Positions 13,994 to 21,887 of a stretch of 22,667 bases of DNA are shown piece after piece. Source of the DNA: Anaerolineaceae bacterium UBA4799. Lineage in GTDB: Bacteria; Chloroflexota; Anaerolineae; Anaerolineales; Anaerolineaceae. Below the pieces are notes generated by a model. That model worked only from the letters and a program-made list of their open reading frames with translations, was not told the origin of the DNA and did no database searches. Within the stretch, counting starts at the first letter, position 1; each line of letters opens with the position of its first letter. Position numbers and translations under genes: made by a program. The stretch spans positions 1 through 22,667 of the forward strand of contig DHGL01000018.1 in assembly GCA_002402725.1 (NCBI GenBank). The letters are read 5' to 3'.

Positions 13994-14854
13994 ATGAGCG
14001 ACGATTCTTTATTTGACCCTGTTGAACCTCCTTTGGAACCTCTACCTCAGGAGGAGGAATCATCGTCTTCTGATTCAGAACCTGTGGAAAAGGACATTAA
14101 TAAACCCTTCAGCATTTGGGGCGGCATACAATCCATTTTCGTCACGGCTTTTTTGTTGGCTTCTCTATTTACGCTGTTCACGCCCAATAACCTGTTTTCT
14201 GGCGAGATGTTTGACCGCATTTTCCAGGCATGGCAGGTAAACCCCACGATTTCCGCACCCGTACAAATGAACACAACGTCGGTGGCAGCCCTCCCTATCG
14301 GCATTGTCTCCGGTCATTATAAGAACGATTCAGGCGCGCTTTGCCCGGATGGGCTCAGCGAAGAACAAGTGAACCTGCAAATTGCCACCCTGGTGCAGCA
14401 AAAGCTCGCCGCTGAGGGGTATCAAGTAGACCTGCTGGAGGAATTTGACGAGAGACTTTCACAATACAAGGCATTGGCGCTGGTTTCAATCCACGCCGAT
14501 ACTTGCGATTTCATCAGCGAAGACGCAACTGGTTTCAAGGTAGCCGCCGCTTTACACAGCGTGTACCCTGAAAAAGCCACCCGTCTCACCCTGTGCATGG
14601 CTGACAGGTACGCGCAGACCACCGGTCTCACCTACCACCCGAACGCAGCTTCAGAAGATATGACGAATTATCACGCATTTGATGAGATTCACTCAGAGAC
14701 CACAGCGGTCATCATCGAGACCGGCTTTTTGAACCTCGACAGGCAAATCCTGACCGAAAACCCTGACCTGGTTGCCCAGGGCATTGTGAACGGGCTGTTA
14801 TGCTTCATTCGCAATGAAAACGTAACTCTTACTCAGCCTTCCCCCTCGCCATGA
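13994..14854 (+). CDS. N-acetylmuramoyl-L-alanine amidase (Amidase_3 type), membrane-anchored
   Basis: A 286-aa zinc amidase that cuts the bond between muramic acid and the stem peptide of peptidoglycan. The N terminus is acidic (EEESSSSDSEP), a membrane helix spans about residues 40-63, and the catalytic domain lies outside (about 100-275). Probable zinc ligands are H108 (SGHYKND), E123 (SEEQVN) and H167 (SIHAD), and the catalytic Glu is E242 in VIIETGFLN. Length after the membrane helix is normal for the Amidase_3 fold. I chose ATG 13994, which has GGAG at 5-nt spacing and a promoter just upstream; the open frame extends upstream to 13610 but that part overlaps the flavin reductase gene on the other strand. 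It begins a three-gene peptidoglycan operon and its stop overlaps the next ATG (ATGA). Because of the overlap, translation is likely coupled. Confidence 0.9.
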   Translation: MSDDSLFDPVEPPLEPLPQEEESSSSDSEPVEKDINKPFSIWGGIQSIFVTAFLLASLFTLFTPNNLFSGEMFDRIFQAWQVNPTISAPVQMNTTSVAALPIGIVSGHYKNDSGALCPDGLSEEQVNLQIATLVQQKLAAEGYQVDLLEEFDERLSQYKALALVSIHADTCDFISEDATGFKVAAALHSVYPEKATRLTLCMADRYAQTTGLTYHPNAASEDMTNYHAFDEIHSETTAVIIETGFLNLDRQILTENPDLVAQGIVNGLLCFIRNENVTLTQPSPSP

Positions 14855-16005
14855 ACCAACAGGAATTCCTCGCCTACAAGCAGGCAATTCTCAACGCTCA
14901 AGCAGCCTTGAAGACCCGTAACTTCGCGGAAACCAGGCGTTGGGCACTTCAGGCTTCGATTATTACACCTGAGCGCGAGCAACCCTGGCTGTTGCTGGCT
15001 GCCGTATCGCCCCCCGCGGAGAGCATCAAGTTCCTGCAAAAAGCACTCACCATTAACCCCACCAGTGAACCGGCTACAAAAGGCATGCAGTGGGCGCTCA
15101 ACCGCCTGGCCCGCATCCCAATAGAAGAACCATTGACGGCGCAACCACAGCCGCAAAAAACAGTCACGGATGAGACCCAGCCCATCCCCATTACGCGCGC
15201 GGTGATCCCTGGGTCTCAAGTCGGGACCCCGCACGTAGCGCTTACCGAACCGCTCAAAATGGACGAACAACCCCGCCAACCCCTCGGGGCAAAACAAGCG
15301 CTTACCGCGAGACCAGGAAAAACAGCGGTTAAGAAAAGCAATCAACGTAGATGGCTCATATTCCTGCTGGTTGCCGCGCTAATCGCGCTGACTGTTTTCG
15401 TTATTCTGGCCATCCTACCCGGTTGGATCGCACTCGCACGCAGCTCCGCCGCCCCCATCCCCGGCGATGTGCTGGTCAAACCCAGCCTGACGCCAACGGC
15501 TACGACCACCTCTACAGCTACACCCACCGCCACACCAACTACTACACTGACCTTTACTCCCACCGCCACCGATACACCCCTGCCCACGGATACCCCCTGG
15601 CCCACACTCCCGCCAGCCACCCAGGAACCGGTAGCTGTCAGCCTGGATACCGAAGGCCACTGGATCGACATCAACCTGAGCGAGCAAATGTTGTACGCCT
15701 ACGATGGCGACGAAGTGACCGCTTCCTTCCAGGTGTCCACGGGCACCTGGCTGCATCCCACCGTTACCGGCGAGTACCAGATCTATGTCAAGTACCGATA
15801 CACAGACATGCGCGGAGATGATTATTACCTGCCGGATGTGCCGTATACCATGTATTTTTACGATGGCTACGGGATTCACGGCACTTACTGGCATGACAAC
15901 TTCGGTACCCCCATGAGCCACGGCTGCGTCAATATGCGCACCAGTGAGGCCGCCTGGTTGTTCGACTTCGCAGAGGTGGGCACTTTGGTGAGCGTGCATA
16001 ATTAA
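14851..16005 (+). CDS. L,D-transpeptidase (YkuD) with N-terminal repeat domain and Thr/Pro linker
   Basis: A 384-aa L,D-transpeptidase that forms 3-3 cross-links or attaches proteins to peptidoglycan using a catalytic cysteine. Order: a helical TPR-like region (residues 1-90, e.g. YKQAILNAQAALKTRNFAETRRWALQAS), a basic Pro-rich link, one membrane helix at about 168-194, a Thr/Pro linker (211-255), then the YkuD domain (263-382). The active-site block runs from H343 to SHGC (356-359) with C359 nucleophile. The TPR-like part is cytoplasmic and the enzyme domain outside, an unusual topology compared with secreted YkuD enzymes. It starts within the amidase stop codon and ends 1 bp before the next ATG. 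The same 20-bp active-site DNA stretch (ttcacggcacttactggcat) occurs in the following gene. Confidence 0.93.
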   Translation: MNQQEFLAYKQAILNAQAALKTRNFAETRRWALQASIITPEREQPWLLLAAVSPPAESIKFLQKALTINPTSEPATKGMQWALNRLARIPIEEPLTAQPQPQKTVTDETQPIPITRAVIPGSQVGTPHVALTEPLKMDEQPRQPLGAKQALTARPGKTAVKKSNQRRWLIFLLVAALIALTVFVILAILPGWIALARSSAAPIPGDVLVKPSLTPTATTTSTATPTATPTTTLTFTPTATDTPLPTDTPWPTLPPATQEPVAVSLDTEGHWIDINLSEQMLYAYDGDEVTASFQVSTGTWLHPTVTGEYQIYVKYRYTDMRGDDYYLPDVPYTMYFYDGYGIHGTYWHDNFGTPMSHGCVNMRTSEAAWLFDFAEVGTLVSVHN

Positions 16006-16006
16006 T

Positions 16007-17062
16007 ATGGCGAACGCACTAGATCTCCGTAGTATGACCAGGCGCGAGTTCCTCAGGCTCGGCAGCGCCTCGATGCTTTCACTGCTGGCAATCAGTAAAA
16101 CTACCTACGCCTACGCGCATACTCTCAGCCTGCAGGATTCCGCCGATAACCTCGGGCGCATTACCACCAACAAGGTGGATATGTTTTCCACCCCTTCCAT
16201 AGAAGCAAAACCGTTGAAGACCCTATGGAAAGACCTGGTGCTACCGATTACAAAAAAGGAAATCAGCATCTCGGAGCCCAGTCACAACCGCATCTGGTAC
16301 CAGTTGGATGGACAGGGATTCGTGCATTCAGCTTACGTGCAGCCAGTGAAAATCAGCCTCAATGAAATCAGGCGCGATATCCCTGAAAAAGGCCAGCTGG
16401 CTGAAGTGACCGTGCCTTTCACCGACGCCATCTGGAACCCGCTCCTAAAGAACATTGTAGCCTACCGGCTTTATTATTCCTCCACGCATTGGATTACCGG
16501 CACCTTGCAAGATGCCCGCGGAAATGACTGGTACGAGGTGCAGGAGGATTTCTACAAGTTCAAGTATTATGTCAATCCCGCGCACCTGCGCGTCATCCTT
16601 CCTGCTGATGTGGAACCCATTTCACCTCAGGTTAGCGCCCAGGAAAAGCGCCTGGAAGTGCACCTGAAGGAGCAGGTTGTGGTGGCCTATGAAGGGGATA
16701 CCCCTGTGCAGATGATGCGCTGTTCGGGTGGAACCGAATATTACAACGGTTATCTCACGCCCACCGGCAGCTTCCGCACAGATTACAAACGCCCCTCGAG
16801 GCACATGGTCAATGGCAGCCTTGCTTCTTCCTGAGGATACGACCTGCCAGGCGTCCCCTGGATTTGTTACTTTACAGAAGAAGGTGTGGCCTTTCACGGC
16901 ACTTACTGGCATAACGACTTTGGCCGTCCGCGCAGCCACGGCTGCATCAACCTCCTTTCAGAATCCGCCAGGTGGCTGTACCGCTGGACCCTGCCCTCTG
17001 TGCCTTACGCAGAACAGCTTTTCAGCAAGGCGGGCGGTACCCGGGTTGAGATCGTAATCTAA
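16007..17062 (+). pseudogene. L,D-transpeptidase with Tat-type signal, interrupted by an in-frame TGA
   Basis: Read through position 16832, this is a 351-codon YkuD gene; as written it stops at TGA 16832-16834 after 275 residues. The N terminus has TRREFLRLG followed by a hydrophobic stretch and SKTTYAYAH, a twin-arginine signal, so export by the Tat system is likely. The middle (about 40-210) is a beta-rich region resembling SH3-like repeats. Beyond the TGA, in the same frame, lie LPGVPW, HGTYWHNDFG and SHGCINL with the catalytic Cys at codon 313, then a TAA at 17060. The stop therefore removes the active site. The gene may be a recent nonsense mutant, a sequencing error or, less likely, recoded. 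TGA is a normal stop elsewhere here. It starts 1 bp after the first L,D-transpeptidase, without its own ribosome binding site. Confidence 0.82.
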
Positions 17063-17103
17063 GGTTTTCCTCGCTTTCAAATATCCCAATTGGCGCTATG
17101 CTT

Positions 17104-17109
17104 TATAAT
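17104..17109 (+). promoter_or_regulatory. -10 box of the unknown-protein/thioredoxin operon
   Basis: TATAAT lies at 17104-17109 with no recognisable -35. The predicted start near 17116 excludes the ATG at 17114 and favours ATG 17126 with GGAG at 17116-17119. Confidence 0.5.
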
Positions 17110-17125
17110 TAGCATGGAGATGAAT

Positions 17126-17560
17126 ATGATTGCTGAACCATTGTTCAAGGGATTGGTTAGCGATGAATTTGACCGCCCAGTTGCCACCGCGATTGTGGGA
17201 GATGAACCCTGTTATGTCATTGATGACGCCGGGTTCATGCGTCATATCCCATCGCGGCCAATCGATCTGGAAATCTTGCGCTCCCTGTTCAAACAGATAA
17301 AGGGCAACGAAAATATGATCGCCGACCAGGCGGCGAAAATGACCGGACAGGATGATATTTTTTCACGCGCCATCCTTGAAACATCATTGAAAAATATCGA
17401 TAAACAATACGAACTCATGCTGGAACACGGCATCCCTGAAGAAACCAGGGCCTACCTGGGATTAATGGGATTCCGTGTGGTGCTTGACATTCATGGAGAG
17501 ATTCTCAAGGTTGAATACCCGTCCGCTCCCCCCTCAGATCAAGGTGGAGATGGTGAGTAA
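17126..17560 (+). CDS. Hypothetical protein, 144 aa
   Basis: I do not recognise this protein. It has no membrane segment or signal, so it is probably cytoplasmic. Residues 1-40 look beta-rich (GLVSDEFDRPVATAIVGDEPCYVIDDAGFMRHI), residues 45-105 helical with many charged residues (LRSLFKQIKGNENMIADQAAK and FSRAILETSLKNIDKQY), and the end returns to strands (FRVVLDIHGEILKVEYP) before a Gly/Asp tail. Start chosen at ATG 17126 with GGAG 6 nt before it; ATGs at 17114 and 17120 lie in the same frame but precede or overlap the Shine-Dalgarno. It is followed by a thioredoxin-TPR gene 26 bp downstream, so both likely share a message. The shared operon suggests a role near protein quality control, but this is only inference. 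Confidence 0.75.
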   Translation: MIAEPLFKGLVSDEFDRPVATAIVGDEPCYVIDDAGFMRHIPSRPIDLEILRSLFKQIKGNENMIADQAAKMTGQDDIFSRAILETSLKNIDKQYELMLEHGIPEETRAYLGLMGFRVVLDIHGEILKVEYPSAPPSDQGGDGE

Positions 17561-17586
17561 AGCGCATATGACCCCCGGGAGATGGT

Positions 17587-18420
17587 ATGTCTTCTGATTA
17601 CATCATATCCGTAACCGAATCCAGTTTCGAGTACGATGTCATCGCATACTCCCAGAACATCCCAGTCGTGGTGGATTTCTGGGCTGATTGGTGCAAGCCC
17701 TGTCGCGCGCTTACCCCCATGCTCGAGCGTTTCGCCGAACAGGCTCAGGGAGAATTCAGATTGGCCAAGGTGGACGTGGATGCCAACCCCAACCTCGCAT
17801 TGCGCTTCAGCGTGCGTTCCATCCCCACCGTCATGGCCTTCAGCCAGGGCCGCAAAGTCTCTGACTTCACCGGCCTGGTGCCGGAGCACGTGGTGCGAGA
17901 ATTCCTATCCCGCATCCTCCCACCCAGACCATCTGACTTATTAGCGCAAAAAGGCATCAGCCTGCTTCACATGGAGGACTTGAAAGAAGCCAGGGTAGCC
18001 TTTATGCAGGCGCTGGATCTGGATGGAACCCACGCCCCCAGTATTCTGGGCATGATGAAAATTAACCTGTTGGAGGGTAACGCCTCCGTTGCGCGTGCGC
18101 TCTATCAAAATTTCCCCGCCAGCCCTGAATTCAATGCCGCTGAAAAACTTGTTCCGCTGATCAAAGCGATGCAAGAATTGGATGAAGGTCAACTACCGCA
18201 AGCGAATGACCTGGACGCGGTCTTCGTGAACTCCGTGCGCCTGGTAACACGCGGAAATACCCTTGCCGGCATAGACGGTCTGTTGGAAGTGATCCGTCAG
18301 GATAAACATTACCGCAAGGACCGTGCCCGGAACGTGCTGCTCGCGCTGCTCGAGTTGCTGGACCCCGAAGCCGAGCTCACCCGCAAATACCGGGCTGAAC
18401 TCGCCTCCATCCTCTTCTAA
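17587..18420 (+). CDS. Thioredoxin-domain protein with C-terminal TPR (CnoX/YbbN-like)
   Basis: A 277-aa cytoplasmic protein. Residues 8-110 form a thioredoxin domain with WCKPC at 35-39 (C36 and C39) and a cis-proline in SIPT (P80). The remaining 160 residues are helical TPR-like repeats (e.g. MEDLKEARVAFMQALDLDGTHAPSILGMMKINLLEGN). This layout is that of CnoX/YbbN, which combines chaperone and redox activity and hands clients to GroEL or DnaK. Unlike the E. coli protein (SQHC, redox-poor), it keeps both cysteines, though with Lys-Pro in place of the common Gly-Pro. ATG 17587 has GGGAGAT upstream. It ends at a bidirectional terminator facing the lipoprotein gene. Confidence 0.9.
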   Translation: MSSDYIISVTESSFEYDVIAYSQNIPVVVDFWADWCKPCRALTPMLERFAEQAQGEFRLAKVDVDANPNLALRFSVRSIPTVMAFSQGRKVSDFTGLVPEHVVREFLSRILPPRPSDLLAQKGISLLHMEDLKEARVAFMQALDLDGTHAPSILGMMKINLLEGNASVARALYQNFPASPEFNAAEKLVPLIKAMQELDEGQLPQANDLDAVFVNSVRLVTRGNTLAGIDGLLEVIRQDKHYRKDRARNVLLALLELLDPEAELTRKYRAELASILF

Positions 18421-18450
18421 AAACTGGCTGCCCAACCGGCAGACAGTTTT
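18418..18450. terminator. Bidirectional intrinsic terminator between convergent genes
   Basis: AAACTG (18421-18426) pairs with CAGTTT (18444-18449) and CTGCC (18428-18432) with GGCAG (18438-18442), separated by a G-A mismatch, loop CAACC. T tracts follow on both strands (TTTT on plus, TTTTT on minus), serving the thioredoxin gene and the lipoprotein gene. Confidence 0.88.
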
Positions 18451-18469
18451 AACCTGAATTCCTGCTCAA

Positions 18470-19432
18470 TTACTTGACAAGCACCAGCTCTCCCCAGGTG
18501 GTTGGGTCAAGGAAATCACGGTATTGGGCGGTTGAGATCATCGACTGCTGAAGATTCTCCGTAGTTTTGTCATTATCGTTTACCGACACAGCGAAGCCCA
18601 GGTGCAAGCCGTTGTAAGGGCTTATCCCGAGCATTGACCAGGGAATGCCAACCTCCACCCGGTAAATGGGGCTGGTTTCGAATTGTGAAGACAGCAGGAC
18701 TTGGGATTTACTACCTTTGAGGCTTACGGGATACCATAAATAAACTTCCGGATCGATTGCCTTGTCCGGGTTGCCGGGGGAGATGCCGAACTGGAAATCA
18801 TCATTATCAAGGATGTTCACATAAAAGTCACCATCCAGGTTGGCGTCGATCATCACCTCCACCGAATCCCCCTGGTAGAGAGCTTCTCCGCTGCGGTTCT
18901 GCGCAAACACATCATCGGTCACCTTCACAGAGATATACAAGTACTGGTTATCCCAGCCCGCGGCAAAGGCGCCTTCGAGGTCCTCCATGTTTTTCCAGTT
19001 TTCTCGCTGCCATACGACATAGGGAATGGCATATTTATGGGTCTTTTCTACCCATTCCGCGTAAGTGCCGTCCATCACCGGCGCTGTTGAGAGGTACGCG
19101 GCTTTCATCAGTGAACCTCCACGCTGGCGCACCTCGGCGGTGGGTGGCACGGAGGTATTGGTGGGAACGGGGCTGGTGGTGGGAGTCGCGCTGGGGGCCA
19201 GTGTAGGAACTAGCGCCGCTGTTGTGGTCGGCTGGGTAACCTCTGCTGAGGTCGGCAGGGCTGGCGTCACCGTGGGTAGCGTGTTCATGCTGGTGTCGAA
19301 CAAAGCGGTCAGCGTCAGGTTCGGCGGGATGTTATCCTCCGCTGCATCCCCGCGGAAAAATGGCAGATTACACGAAGCAAGCAATATGACCATCAGCATG
19401 CAAACGGGCAGGAACTTGATTGCGTTTTTCAT
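18470..19432 (-). CDS. Lipoprotein with Thr/Pro linker and CBM9-like domain
   Basis: A 320-aa exported lipoprotein. The signal peptide MKNAIKFLPVCMLMVILLASC ends in the lipobox LLASC with the lipidated Cys at residue 21. A Thr/Pro-rich linker covers about residues 55-103. The rest (about 108-320) matches the carbohydrate-binding/sugar-binding CBM9-like beta domain: APVMDGTYAEW, GWDNQYLYISVKVTDD, GDSVEVMIDANLDGD and WSMLGISPYNGLHLGFAVSVNDND. Family members bind sugars or reducing ends of glycans; the ligand here is unknown. Start ATG 19432 is preferred because AGAGGT precedes it and it gives a proper signal peptide; the open frame extends 24 codons further upstream. It lies on the minus strand behind the quinone oxidoreductase, with an inverted repeat (TTGCA-N7-TGCAA, 19499-19515) in the gap. 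Confidence 0.85.
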   Translation of the reverse strand: MKNAIKFLPVCMLMVILLASCNLPFFRGDAAEDNIPPNLTLTALFDTSMNTLPTVTPALPTSAEVTQPTTTAALVPTLAPSATPTTSPVPTNTSVPPTAEVRQRGGSLMKAAYLSTAPVMDGTYAEWVEKTHKYAIPYVVWQRENWKNMEDLEGAFAAGWDNQYLYISVKVTDDVFAQNRSGEALYQGDSVEVMIDANLDGDFYVNILDNDDFQFGISPGNPDKAIDPEVYLWYPVSLKGSKSQVLLSSQFETSPIYRVEVGIPWSMLGISPYNGLHLGFAVSVNDNDKTTENLQQSMISTAQYRDFLDPTTWGELVLVK

Positions 19433-19498
19433 ATTTACCTCTGTATTGATCGCGGGTAATAACGAGTCATGGTAACGATGGGGGCTCTGCCAGTTTCG

Positions 19499-19515
19499 TT
19501 GCAATAATCGTGCAA
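19499..19515. promoter_or_regulatory. Inverted repeat upstream of the lipoprotein gene
   Basis: TTGCA (19499-19503) and TGCAA (19511-19515) are perfect arms around 7 bp, about 70 bp upstream of the lipoprotein start. It may be an operator. No regulator or promoter could be assigned. Confidence 0.3.
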
Positions 19516-19539
19516 GTATGCGGCGAAAATCTTTAACTT

Positions 19540-20520
19540 CTACAGCATAACTTGAAGGACGATCTTGCCGGTGTGCTGCCGGCTCTCCATATAAGCATGC
19601 GCCAAAGCCGCATCCTCCAGCCGGAATGTTTTGCCGATTTTTATTTTCAATGAACCTTCAGACAGGAACGATAACACCTTTTCCGCGGTCGCCTGCAACA
19701 TTTCAGGGTGCTGGTTGCGCGTGGTGCCCAGGCTGAAACCAAGCAGCGCCCGGCAGCTGGCGTGTAATTCATTGGTCGCCACCTGCCCCGGCTGCCCGCT
19801 GGCACTGCCGAATATCACCAGCCTGCCGTACATCGCCAGGCAGGCCAGGCTCTTGCGGGTCACATCGCCGGCAATGGAATCCAGCACTATGTCCACCCCT
19901 CGTCCGCCGGTCAGGCGGTTCACTTCAGCCGGGAAATCATCCTCCGTCAGGATTACATGATCCGCGCCTGCTTCGAGGGCGGCGGGAATCTTGGCGGCGC
20001 TGCCAACTGTGCCGATCACCAATCCCGCGCCGAGCAGCCTGGCCAATTGGATGGCGGAGGTACCCACCCCGCCAGAGGCGGCATGGACCAGCACCGACTC
20101 TCCCGGCTGCAGCCTGCCCACATCCGCCAGCAGCTTGTAAGCGGTGAAGCCCACCAGCGGGCAGGCGGCCGCTTCGAGCATGTCCACATTTTCTGGTAAG
20201 GCGTAGGTCAGGCTTTCATCCACGGCAACGTATCCCGCGTAACTTCCTCTCTTGGGTAGTGCGATGACCCGTTGACCTGCGCTGAATTTGGTCACGCGGT
20301 TGCCCACGCGCTCCACGACTCCCGCCGCGTCCATCCCCGGGATGATGGGCGGCTTGCCGGCGGCGTGATACAGCCCGCGCCGGGTGAGGATATCCGCGTA
20401 ATTGACGCTGGTGGCAACTACTTTTATCAGCACCTGATTATCTGTGATCGCAGGAATAGCCACCTCCTGCAATTTCAATACTTCCGCGCTCCCAAACTCC
20501 GTGATGATGATGGCTTTCAT
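19540..20520 (-). CDS. NADPH:quinone oxidoreductase family protein (zinc-free MDR)
   Basis: A 326-aa medium-chain dehydrogenase/reductase of the quinone oxidoreductase group, expected to reduce quinones or other electron-poor compounds with NADPH in the cytoplasm. The N-terminal GroES-like domain has NYADILTRRG and PGMDAAGVVERVG; the Rossmann part shows VHAASGGVGTSAIQLARLLGA (146-165, with the AASGGVG turn that binds the dinucleotide), then GADHVILTED and GGRGVDIVLDSIAG. The zinc-binding Cys/His set of alcohol dehydrogenases is not seen. Length fits the family. Ribosome binding site AAAGGAAA precedes the ATG. A TTGACA -35 and an inverted repeat covering the -10 region lie in the 54-bp gap to the RNA methyltransferase gene, which suggests its own, possibly redox-responsive control (inference). 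Confidence 0.92.
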   Translation of the reverse strand: MKAIIITEFGSAEVLKLQEVAIPAITDNQVLIKVVATSVNYADILTRRGLYHAAGKPPIIPGMDAAGVVERVGNRVTKFSAGQRVIALPKRGSYAGYVAVDESLTYALPENVDMLEAAACPLVGFTAYKLLADVGRLQPGESVLVHAASGGVGTSAIQLARLLGAGLVIGTVGSAAKIPAALEAGADHVILTEDDFPAEVNRLTGGRGVDIVLDSIAGDVTRKSLACLAMYGRLVIFGSASGQPGQVATNELHASCRALLGFSLGTTRNQHPEMLQATAEKVLSFLSEGSLKIKIGKTFRLEDAALAHAYMESRQHTGKIVLQVML

Positions 20521-20532
20521 AAAGATTTCCTT

Positions 20533-20550
20533 TCAGTATCAATATACTGA
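20533..20550. promoter_or_regulatory. Inverted repeat TCAGTAT-N4-ATACTGA over the -10 region (candidate operator)
   Basis: Perfect 7-bp arms TCAGTAT (20533-20539) and ATACTGA (20544-20550) around CAAT overlap the -10 and spacer of the quinone oxidoreductase promoter. This position suits repressor control. HxlR/DUF24 redox repressors are known to control such genes in other bacteria, but no regulator gene lies in the window. Confidence 0.45.
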
Positions 20551-20562
20551 CCAAAGTGTCAA
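20535..20562 (-). promoter_or_regulatory. Promoter of the quinone oxidoreductase gene
   Basis: Minus strand: TTGACA (20562-20557), 16 bp, GATACT (20540-20535). The -35 is perfect and the -10 matches at four of six bases. It overlaps a 7-bp-arm inverted repeat. Confidence 0.6.
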
Positions 20563-20574
20563 AACAAGCAATCG

Positions 20575-21825
20575 TTAATCAGACCTATTTTTCAGCATCA
20601 CAACACACTCAATATGGTAGGTCTGCGGAAAGAGGTCAAAGGGTTGTATGGACTGGATCGTGAACCCGCCTTCAACCAGGCGCTTGCAGTCGCGCGCCAG
20701 CGTCGCCGGGTCGCAGGACACATACACCAGCTCGCTGGCAACGCTCTTAATCAGAAAATCCACCACCCCTTTGGCCAACCCGGCGCGCGGCGGATCCACA
20801 AGCACCAGGTCCGGCGTTGCCTGAAGCCCGGGCAGGATCTGCTCCGCGCTGCCCACGTAAAGCGAGACGTTGTTGTAAGCGTCAAGGTTGGCAGCGAAAT
20901 CATCACAGGCGCTTTCAGAGGCTTCGACCGCGATAAGCTCTTTCACCCTGGGCGCGAGGAAGGCCGAGAACAACCCCACCCCGCTGTACAGGTCAAGGGC
21001 GATATCACTGGCGTTGAGGGTGGCGTTGGCGAGGACGTAGTCCACCATCCTGCCCGCCTGTGCCAGGTTCACCTGGAAGAAGGAACGCGGCGAAACCAGG
21101 AAGTCCACCCCGTTTACGGTCATCAGGTTGTGGGCATCTCCTGCCATCAGGTAATCCCCCCCGCTGCCCAAAAAGTGCACGGAGAGGGGAAAATCCAGGC
21201 TGAATTCGGGCGGCAGCCCGCTTTCGCTTTCCAATCCCGCCAGCAGTTCGCCATCTGAACCAGTCCTCAGCATAACCCGCCTGACGCCTGACCGGGGGTC
21301 AATTTCCAGTTGCGGCCACAGCGCACCGATTTCGGCAACAGGTAAATGACACTCGCCAACCTCGATCACGGTTTTGCCATCGCTCGCGCGGAACCCGGGC
21401 CTGCCATTATCCGAAATATGGAACTGCATGGTGTTGCGGTATTTCCACTCGATGGGTGAAGGGATGATCTGGTTAACCGCTGGCGCGGTGATCTTGCCAA
21501 TGCGCCGCATCTGGTCGGCCACTATTTTCTGCTTGATTTCAAGCTGCTGCTCGTAAGAGAGGTGCTGGTAATGGCAGCCGCCGCAGGCTGTAAAATGCCG
21601 GCAGCGGGGAATGATCCGCTCCGGCGCGGCTCTGAGCACTTCCTCCAGTTGACCGGTGCAATAATCCTTGCCTTGCTCCAGTATGCGCACCCTCACCCGG
21701 TCACCCGGCATGGCAAAGGGGACGAAAACAGGCCGGCCGTCCGGCAGGCGGGCGAAAGCGCTCCCTCCATACGAAAAATCGCTCATTTCCAGGTCGGCGC
21801 GAGTGGGTTCATCCATTTGATTCAC
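20575..21825 (-). CDS. 23S rRNA (uracil-C5)-methyltransferase, RumA/RlmD-like (RlmCD family)
   Basis: A 416-aa TrmA/RumA-family enzyme that methylates uracil C5 in RNA with S-adenosylmethionine. A TRAM-like N-terminal domain (about 5-65) is followed by cluster cysteines C75, C81, C84 and C159, the set that holds a 4Fe-4S cluster in RumA. The catalytic domain shows DLYSGVG (278-284), VDPPRAG (343-349) and VSCDPATLARD with the nucleophile C371, and the general base E406 in HIECV. It starts with GTG at 21825 because AGGAG lies 10 nt before it; ATG 21816 (Met4) would be too far away. It is 54 bp upstream of the quinone oxidoreductase on the same strand, with a separate promoter there. Whether it modifies one or two 23S sites is not readable. 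Confidence 0.94.
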   Translation of the reverse strand: MNQMDEPTRADLEMSDFSYGGSAFARLPDGRPVFVPFAMPGDRVRVRILEQGKDYCTGQLEEVLRAAPERIIPRCRHFTACGGCHYQHLSYEQQLEIKQKIVADQMRRIGKITAPAVNQIIPSPIEWKYRNTMQFHISDNGRPGFRASDGKTVIEVGECHLPVAEIGALWPQLEIDPRSGVRRVMLRTGSDGELLAGLESESGLPPEFSLDFPLSVHFLGSGGDYLMAGDAHNLMTVNGVDFLVSPRSFFQVNLAQAGRMVDYVLANATLNASDIALDLYSGVGLFSAFLAPRVKELIAVEASESACDDFAANLDAYNNVSLYVGSAEQILPGLQATPDLVLVDPPRAGLAKGVVDFLIKSVASELVYVSCDPATLARDCKRLVEGGFTIQSIQPFDLFPQTYHIECVVMLKNRSD

Positions 21826-21849
21826 AACAGCGAAGCTCCTTATCTACCC

Positions 21850-21878
21850 TTGAAGCGCGGTTTTCGCGATGATATAAT
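21850..21878 (+). promoter_or_regulatory. Promoter of tRNA-Arg
   Basis: TTGAAG (21850-21855) and TATAAT (21873-21878) are 17 bp apart. The predicted start, about 21885, is 3 nt before the mature tRNA. Confidence 0.75.
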
Positions 21879-21887
21879 CACGTTGTT

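Noticed and set aside
15415..15999. Minus-strand 194-aa open frame inside the first L,D-transpeptidase gene
   Set aside because: Shadow of the YkuD and Thr/Pro coding region; Gly-rich repeats mirror the linker.
16832..16861. Selenocysteine insertion at TGA 16832 with the following hairpin as SECIS
   Set aside because: The loop CGTCC lacks the expected G-rich motif, the hairpin follows naturally from the PGVPW codons, and the paralogue has no Cys there.
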